Part shown: positions 15,066 to 19,006 of the stretch, piece by piece
Layout: every line of letters starts with the position of its first letter
How positions within the stretch are numbered: position 1 is the stretch's first letter
Assembly: GCA_011522945.1 (NCBI GenBank)
Contig: WTHY01000097.1
Span: 1-19,006 of the forward strand
From: Alphaproteobacteria bacterium
GTDB taxonomy: Bacteria; Pseudomonadota; Alphaproteobacteria; Puniceispirillales; Puniceispirillaceae
DNA length: 19,006 nt
Direction: 5' to 3'
The notes under the pieces: generated by a model
The model's input: only the letters and a program-made list of their open reading frames with translations
Database searches by the model: none
What the model was told of the DNA's origin: nothing
Position numbers and translations under genes: made by a program

Positions 15066-16002
15066 CTACAACTTCATTCAACGCCTTAACAGCATCTACC
15101 GAATGATCAAACATGGCTTGTTCTTCTGCATTAAGCGCAATTTCAACAACCCGTTCAACACCGTCTGCGCCGAGTATAACAGGCACACCGACATACATGC
15201 CATCAAGACCATAGGCACCGTCTACAAACGCAGCACATGGTAATAACCGCTTCTTATCCTTCAAATAGGCATCTGCCATCTCAATCGCAGATGAAGCTGG
15301 TGCATAAAAGGCTGAGCCAGTTTTTAGCAAGCCAACGATTTCTGCACCGCCATCACGTGTCCGCTGAACAATCTCGGCAATCTTTTCATCTGTAGACCAG
15401 CCCATTGCCACAAGGTCAGGAACAGGAATACCTGCCACAGCTGAATAACGTGTCAAAGGCACCATCGTATCACCATGACCACCGAGCACAAAAGCTGTGA
15501 CATCTTCAACAGACACATTGAATTCTTCAGCCAAGAAATAGCGGAAACGCGCAGAATCAAGAACGCCTGCCATGCCAACAACTTTATTTGTTGGCAGCCC
15601 CGATGCCCGTTGCAGTACGCCTACCATCGCATCAAGCGGGTTTGTAATACAGATCACAAATGCATCTGGGCAGTTATTTTTAATACCCTCACCAACTTGC
15701 GTCATTACTTTTGTGTTAATGCCCACCAAATCATCGCGGCTCATGCCAGGCTTTCGTGCAACACCAGCTGTGACAATCACAACATCTGCGCCTGCAAGAC
15801 CACTATAATCATTTGTGCCAGATACCTGTGCATTAAACCCTTCAACAGGGCTAGCTTCAGCTATATCAAGAGCCTTGCCTTGCGGCATGCCCTCTGCAAT
15901 ATCAAATAAAACAATATCGCCAAGCTCTTTTAGCCCAGCCAAGAGTGCAAGCGTGCCGCCGATATTACCAGCGCCGATAAGTGCAATTTTATTACGTGCC
16001 AT
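15052..16002 (-). CDS. mdh: Malate dehydrogenase (LDH-like type)
   Basis: NAD-dependent malate dehydrogenase of the lactate-dehydrogenase-like group used by alphaproteobacteria; oxidises malate to oxaloacetate in the TCA cycle. I start it at the ATG at 16002 (MARNKIALIGAGNIGG), which has AAGGGG six bases upstream; an ATG seven codons earlier would put that ribosome-binding site inside the gene. This gives 316 residues. Features are the NAD-binding GAGNIGG (10-16) with D34 for the ribose, the mobile-loop arginines R83 and R89 in VARKPGMSRDDL, ITNPLDAMV (119-127), D149 and R152 in DSARFR, and the catalytic H176 in GGHGDTMVPL. The stop codon is built into a terminator hairpin. Upstream spacing of 151 bp from zapE, with an 11-nt repeat array, suggests its own promoter. 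Confidence 0.97.
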   Translation of the reverse strand: MARNKIALIGAGNIGGTLALLAGLKELGDIVLFDIAEGMPQGKALDIAEASPVEGFNAQVSGTNDYSGLAGADVVIVTAGVARKPGMSRDDLVGINTKVMTQVGEGIKNNCPDAFVICITNPLDAMVGVLQRASGLPTNKVVGMAGVLDSARFRYFLAEEFNVSVEDVTAFVLGGHGDTMVPLTRYSAVAGIPVPDLVAMGWSTDEKIAEIVQRTRDGGAEIVGLLKTGSAFYAPASSAIEMADAYLKDKKRLLPCAAFVDGAYGLDGMYVGVPVILGADGVERVVEIALNAEEQAMFDHSVDAVKALNEVVARVS

Positions 16003-16091
16003 AAAAATCCCCTTATGACTCAAAAGAAACGAGGGTAAGTGGGGGAAATCTACGCCTCGACGTCACTGGTGTGAACCGCAAGTCACCCCAA

Positions 16092-16097
16092 AATATA
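16092..16097 (-). promoter_or_regulatory. Candidate -10 element for mdh
   Basis: TATATT on the minus strand is the best -10 match in the zapE-mdh gap. Initiation about seven bases further would give a leader of roughly 80 bases. No strong -35 lies upstream; instead an 11-base-period array occupies that space, which would fit an activated promoter. Confidence 0.3.
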
Positions 16098-16114
16098 GAT
16101 GGCGCATCATTAGC

Positions 16115-16169
16115 GAATTTCAGCAGAAATTTCAAGCAAAATTCACCCAAGATTCACCTGAAATTCACC
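16115..16169. repeat. Five 11-bp tandem repeat units upstream of mdh
   Basis: Five consecutive 11-base units: 16115-16125 GAATTTCAGCA, 16126-16136 GAAATTTCAAG, 16137-16147 CAAAATTCACC, 16148-16158 CAAGATTCACC, 16159-16169 TGAAATTCACC. The TTCA core is at the same position in the last four units and shifted by one in the first. The array crosses the zapE stop codon (16154-16156), so the last unit and part of the fourth are coding. Confidence 0.8.
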
Positions 16170-17245
16170 ATTGTCATTTCTGTTAGGCGAGATTCAGTCC
16201 GCGCAAATTCAAAAGCCCACTGACTACCCGTATAGATCTCTGAAATTGGAGCAGCTGCACTTGCTATCAAAAATCGCTCTCTGTCATAGAAGGCATCAAT
16301 TAGCCACATAAATCGCCTTGCCTCATTTTGCTCAGGATCTCCCATCACTGGCACATCTGACAATATTAAGCCTGCGAATCTATCTGCCAGAACGAGAAAA
16401 TCGCGTGCTGAATATGATGCGCCGCATAGGCTATCAAAACTACACCATGCCACATCTCTGGCAGCTCTCGACAAGATGAGCTCCCGACCTGCGCTTATGA
16501 CAGTTTCTGCTTTTGCTTCATGGCCTCGTGCTAATTTCTTGAAACTATCGGCCAAGGCCTGTTTCACAACTGCATCTTTACCAATATGCCAGCCTGTCAT
16601 GCCAGATAGGATAGATCGGCGCCAATCTGTGCCATCCGCAATAGCATGAATATCAAGCCTGTGTTTTAACGCTTCGATAAATGGCAGGAACCTATCTCTA
16701 TGCAGACCATTTTTATATAAATCATCAGGATGCCTGTTGGATGTAGAGACCACCACCATGCCTCTATCCCACAGGGCTGTAAAAAGGCGCTGCAAAATCA
16801 TCGCATCTGCAATATCGCGCACTTCCATTTCATCAAAACAGATAATATGCCCATCTGCCAGCAATGTATCAGCAGCAACTTCAATCGGATCTGACGCCCC
16901 TTGCTTGCGTGCGACATCAATCGCATCATGTGCTTTCATCATGAAGTCATGGAAATGTAGCCTCTGGGCTAAACCAGCTGTGAAACTCTCATGAAATAGA
17001 TTCATAAGCATGGTCTTGCCACGGCCAACGCCGCCATAAAGATATAGCCCTTTTACAGGACTGTTCGGCTGTGATGCAAAAAACCGTGATAAAAGGCCCT
17101 TAGCCTGTTTTGGCTCTGCCGATTGCAGCTGCTCAGCTACATAATCTAGTTGCTTTACCGCCGTAGCCTGTCCGTCATCAGGTGTGATGCCACCATCATT
17201 AAGGCGGCTTTTATACAAATCGGACGGTTTTTTACGATCGCTCAC
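16154..17245 (-). CDS. zapE: ZapE / AFG1-family cell division ATPase
   Basis: P-loop ATPase of the AFG1/LACE1 family; E. coli ZapE associates with the Z-ring and modulates FtsZ, while mitochondrial AFG1 homologues act in respiratory-complex quality control. It has 363 residues. Signatures are GLYLYGGVGRGKTMLMNLF with Walker A at 71-78, RLHFHDFMMKAHDAI (about 95-109), Walker B ICFDE (135-139) followed by EVRDIADAMIL, the sensor segment STSNR (167-171), and PDDLYKNGLHRDRFLPFI. The start is a GTG at 17245, with AGAGG seven bases upstream. It lies between sdhB and mdh, 89 bp after sdhB; its C-terminus runs into the 11-bp repeat array. Family assignment is firm; the exact cellular role here is inferred. 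Confidence 0.94.
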   Translation of the reverse strand: MSDRKKPSDLYKSRLNDGGITPDDGQATAVKQLDYVAEQLQSAEPKQAKGLLSRFFASQPNSPVKGLYLYGGVGRGKTMLMNLFHESFTAGLAQRLHFHDFMMKAHDAIDVARKQGASDPIEVAADTLLADGHIICFDEMEVRDIADAMILQRLFTALWDRGMVVVSTSNRHPDDLYKNGLHRDRFLPFIEALKHRLDIHAIADGTDWRRSILSGMTGWHIGKDAVVKQALADSFKKLARGHEAKAETVISAGRELILSRAARDVAWCSFDSLCGASYSARDFLVLADRFAGLILSDVPVMGDPEQNEARRFMWLIDAFYDRERFLIASAAAPISEIYTGSQWAFEFARTESRLTEMTMVNFR

Positions 17246-17334
17246 ACGCGCAACCTCTGGCTATGGATAGGCCCTATACATGGTGTCAGCACGCATAATA
17301 TGACAAGCTGCTTAGCATCAATAAGCGAGTGTGC

Positions 17335-18117
17335 TCAGCCCTGGCGTTCGACCATCAGCTTTTTGATCTCGCCAATAGCTTTTCCCGGGTTTAATCCCTT
17401 CGGGCAGGTCTTTGCACAATTCATGATTGTATGACAACGATAGAGGCGGAATGGGTCCTCCAACGCATCTAGACGCTCACCTGTAAATTCATCCCGGCTA
17501 TCCGCAATCCAGCGATATGCCTGCAAGAGGACAGCTGGTCCAAGATAGCGATCACCATTCCACCAATAGCTTGGGCAGGATGTGGTACAGCTAAAACATA
17601 AGACACATTCCCAAAGACCATCAAGCTCAGCTCTATCCTCAGGAGACTGCTTGCGCTCAACACCTTCTGGCGCTGGTGTTTCTGACTGAAGCCATGGCTG
17701 GATAGATGTAAGCTGTGCATATGCATGTGTAAGATCCGGCACCAGATCCTTAACAACAGGCATATGCGGCAATGGATAAATTTTTACATCACCCTTCACA
17801 TCATCAATCGATTTTAGGCAGGCAAGCGTATTTGTCCCGTCAATATTCATAGAACAGGATCCGCAGATACCTTCACGGCAGGACCGGCGGAATGTCAGGC
17901 TGGAATCAACCTCATTCTTGATCTTGATCAACGCATCCAGAACCATTGGACCGCAATTATCAAGATCAATATCAAATGTATCTAAGCGTGGGTTTCTGTC
18001 ATCATCAGGTGACCAACGATAAATAGAAAAGCGACGCACATTCGTCGCACCTTCTGGTGCAGCATGATGCTCACCTTTGATTACTTTTGAATTAGCGGGC
18101 AGAGAAAATTCAGCCAT
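17335..18117 (-). CDS. sdhB: Succinate dehydrogenase iron-sulfur subunit
   Basis: Electron-transfer subunit of respiratory complex II, on the cytoplasmic side of the inner membrane, carrying electrons from SdhA to quinone. It has 260 residues. The N-terminal plant-type ferredoxin domain has [2Fe-2S] ligands C80, C85, C88 and C100 (CREGICGSC and a later C). The C-terminal domain has CVLCFSCTTSCPSYWWN and CHTIMNCAKTCPKGLNP. By analogy with E. coli, C171, C174, C177 and C238 hold [4Fe-4S], and C181, C228 and C234 hold [3Fe-4S]. All eleven ligands are present. It starts 30 bases after sdhA with AAGG upstream of the ATG and is co-transcribed with it. Membrane subunits sdhC and sdhD are not in the window. 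Confidence 0.98.
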   Translation of the reverse strand: MAEFSLPANSKVIKGEHHAAPEGATNVRRFSIYRWSPDDDRNPRLDTFDIDLDNCGPMVLDALIKIKNEVDSSLTFRRSCREGICGSCSMNIDGTNTLACLKSIDDVKGDVKIYPLPHMPVVKDLVPDLTHAYAQLTSIQPWLQSETPAPEGVERKQSPEDRAELDGLWECVLCFSCTTSCPSYWWNGDRYLGPAVLLQAYRWIADSRDEFTGERLDALEDPFRLYRCHTIMNCAKTCPKGLNPGKAIGEIKKLMVERQG

Positions 18118-18147
18118 GATACCTTATCCTACTTTCACCAAATCAAC

Positions 18148-19006
18148 TTAATAAACACGCGCGACAGGTGGCACAGGCTCTACCTCATTCGTTAATGTAG
18201 ACATTGTCACATCACGATAGCCGAGTGTTGATTTGTTCTTCTCATCAAGCCACATCACTGTGTGTTTCATCCAATTTTCGTCATCACGTTCTGTGAAATC
18301 TTCATGTGCATGTGCACCACGGGATTCTTTGCGCTGATCTGCAGAACGTATCGTCACAAGCGCCTGGCTCATCAGATTTTCAAGCTCCATAGCTTCAATC
18401 AAATCCGTGTTCCAAACGAGTGAGCGGTCAGTAATACCCACCTTATCAAGACGGCCGGCAATCTCATCCATTTCAGACACACCTTCTGTCAAGGAACCAG
18501 ATGACCTGAAGACAGCTGCATATTTCTGCATCGCTTTTTGCATATCAAGGCGCAAATCGCCGACATTAATATCACCTTTGGCATGACGCATGCGATCAAG
18601 ACGATCTAAAGCTTTCTCAGTGGATTCTTTCGACACAGGCGCATGTTTTTCACCTGGTGTCAGAAGCTCAGAAGCACGATGTGCTGCTGCCCGTCCAAAG
18701 ACAACAATATCAAGTAAAGAGTTTGTGCCCAAACGGTTAGCGCCATGCACAGAGACACATGCTGCCTCGCCAATTGCCATCAAACCATTCACTGTATGAT
18801 TTGGATCATCAGCTGTCGGGCTAATAACCTCGCCATGATAATTTGTTGGGATACCACCCATATTATAATGCACTGTTGGCAGAACCGGGATAGGCTCTCG
18901 TGTCACATCAACACCACAGAAAATCTTGGCTGTTTCTGTAATACCAGGAAGTCTTTGATGTAACGTATCAGCGTCAATATGCTCGAGATGCAGCATAATA
19001 TGATCC
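18148..19006 (-). CDS. sdhA: Succinate dehydrogenase flavoprotein subunit (partial, 5' end outside window)
   Basis: Catalytic flavoprotein of complex II that oxidises succinate to fumarate. Only about the last 286 codons are present; the frame stays open to the right edge (DHIMLHLEHID before the first internal Met region), so the N-terminal FAD-binding half with the covalent-FAD histidine is missing. Seen here are LPGITETAKIFCGVDVTREPI, the substrate-binding HYNMGGIPTNYHGEV, SVHGANRLGTNSLLDIVVFGRAA with the conserved Arg, the helical C-terminal domain, SRGAHAHEDFTERDDENW, and the end PVARVY. All match SdhA and not fumarate reductase FrdA or aspartate oxidase NadB. sdhB follows 30 bases later. 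Confidence 0.97.
   Translation of the reverse strand, partial: DHIMLHLEHIDADTLHQRLPGITETAKIFCGVDVTREPIPVLPTVHYNMGGIPTNYHGEVISPTADDPNHTVNGLMAIGEAACVSVHGANRLGTNSLLDIVVFGRAAAHRASELLTPGEKHAPVSKESTEKALDRLDRMRHAKGDINVGDLRLDMQKAMQKYAAVFRSSGSLTEGVSEMDEIAGRLDKVGITDRSLVWNTDLIEAMELENLMSQALVTIRSADQRKESRGAHAHEDFTERDDENWMKHTVMWLDEKNKSTLGYRDVTMSTLTNEVEPVPPVARVY

Noticed and set aside
16003..16023. Upstream ATG adding seven residues to malate dehydrogenase
   Set aside because: The AAGGGG ribosome-binding site lies inside that extension and is correctly spaced for the ATG at 16002.
1..19006. A new multigene system, such as defence island, biosynthetic cluster or mobile element
   Set aside because: Every long frame is a recognised housekeeping gene or DUF484. 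No transposase, toxin-antitoxin pair, restriction gene, CRISPR repeat or unusual enzyme group is visible.

Overview
The window is a dense stretch of bacterial chromosome carrying housekeeping genes. Protein signatures and gene order point to an alphaproteobacterium: a transaldolase, priA and atpHA run on one side, and sdhAB, mdh, sucCDAB and lpd form one TCA cluster on the other. The base composition is moderate, and the C-rich codon bias of Rhizobiales or Rhodobacterales is absent. A marine lineage such as SAR116 would fit, but this is an inference from gene order and composition only.

Layout. Positions 1-1353 (minus) hold the 5' part of atpA and all of atpH, which overlap by one base. A spacer of about 300 bp, which should carry the atp promoter, separates them from priA (1653-4400, minus). 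priA is much longer than usual: it has a low-complexity N-terminal extension and an acidic Ser/Glu/Asp repeat insert inside the DNA-binding domain. Divergent from priA is a plus-strand group: a small transaldolase (4605-5258), a DUF484 protein (5339-5917) and xerC (5924-6838). The 312 bp gap after xerC contains degenerate copies of the xerC 3' end at a period of 101 bp.

From 7151 to the right edge everything is on the minus strand. In transcription order it reads sdhA (partial), sdhB, zapE, mdh, sucC, sucD, sucA, sucB, lpd. These encode succinate dehydrogenase catalytic subunits, malate dehydrogenase, succinyl-CoA synthetase and the complete 2-oxoglutarate dehydrogenase complex (E1, E2, E3), so together they run 2-oxoglutarate to succinyl-CoA, succinate and fumarate, plus malate to oxaloacetate. 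zapE, an AFG1-type ATPase, sits between sdhB and mdh. All catalytic residues I checked are present, and I see no disrupted gene.

The cluster appears subdivided by regulatory structure. An 11-nt-period array and a candidate promoter precede mdh. A strong intrinsic terminator overlaps the mdh stop codon just before sucC. The 176 bp sucD-sucA spacer is full of inverted repeats. I found no mobile element, CRISPR array, tRNA, rRNA or defence system. The most interesting signals are the PriA insert, the xerC-derived repeats and these spacer structures, not a new multigene system.
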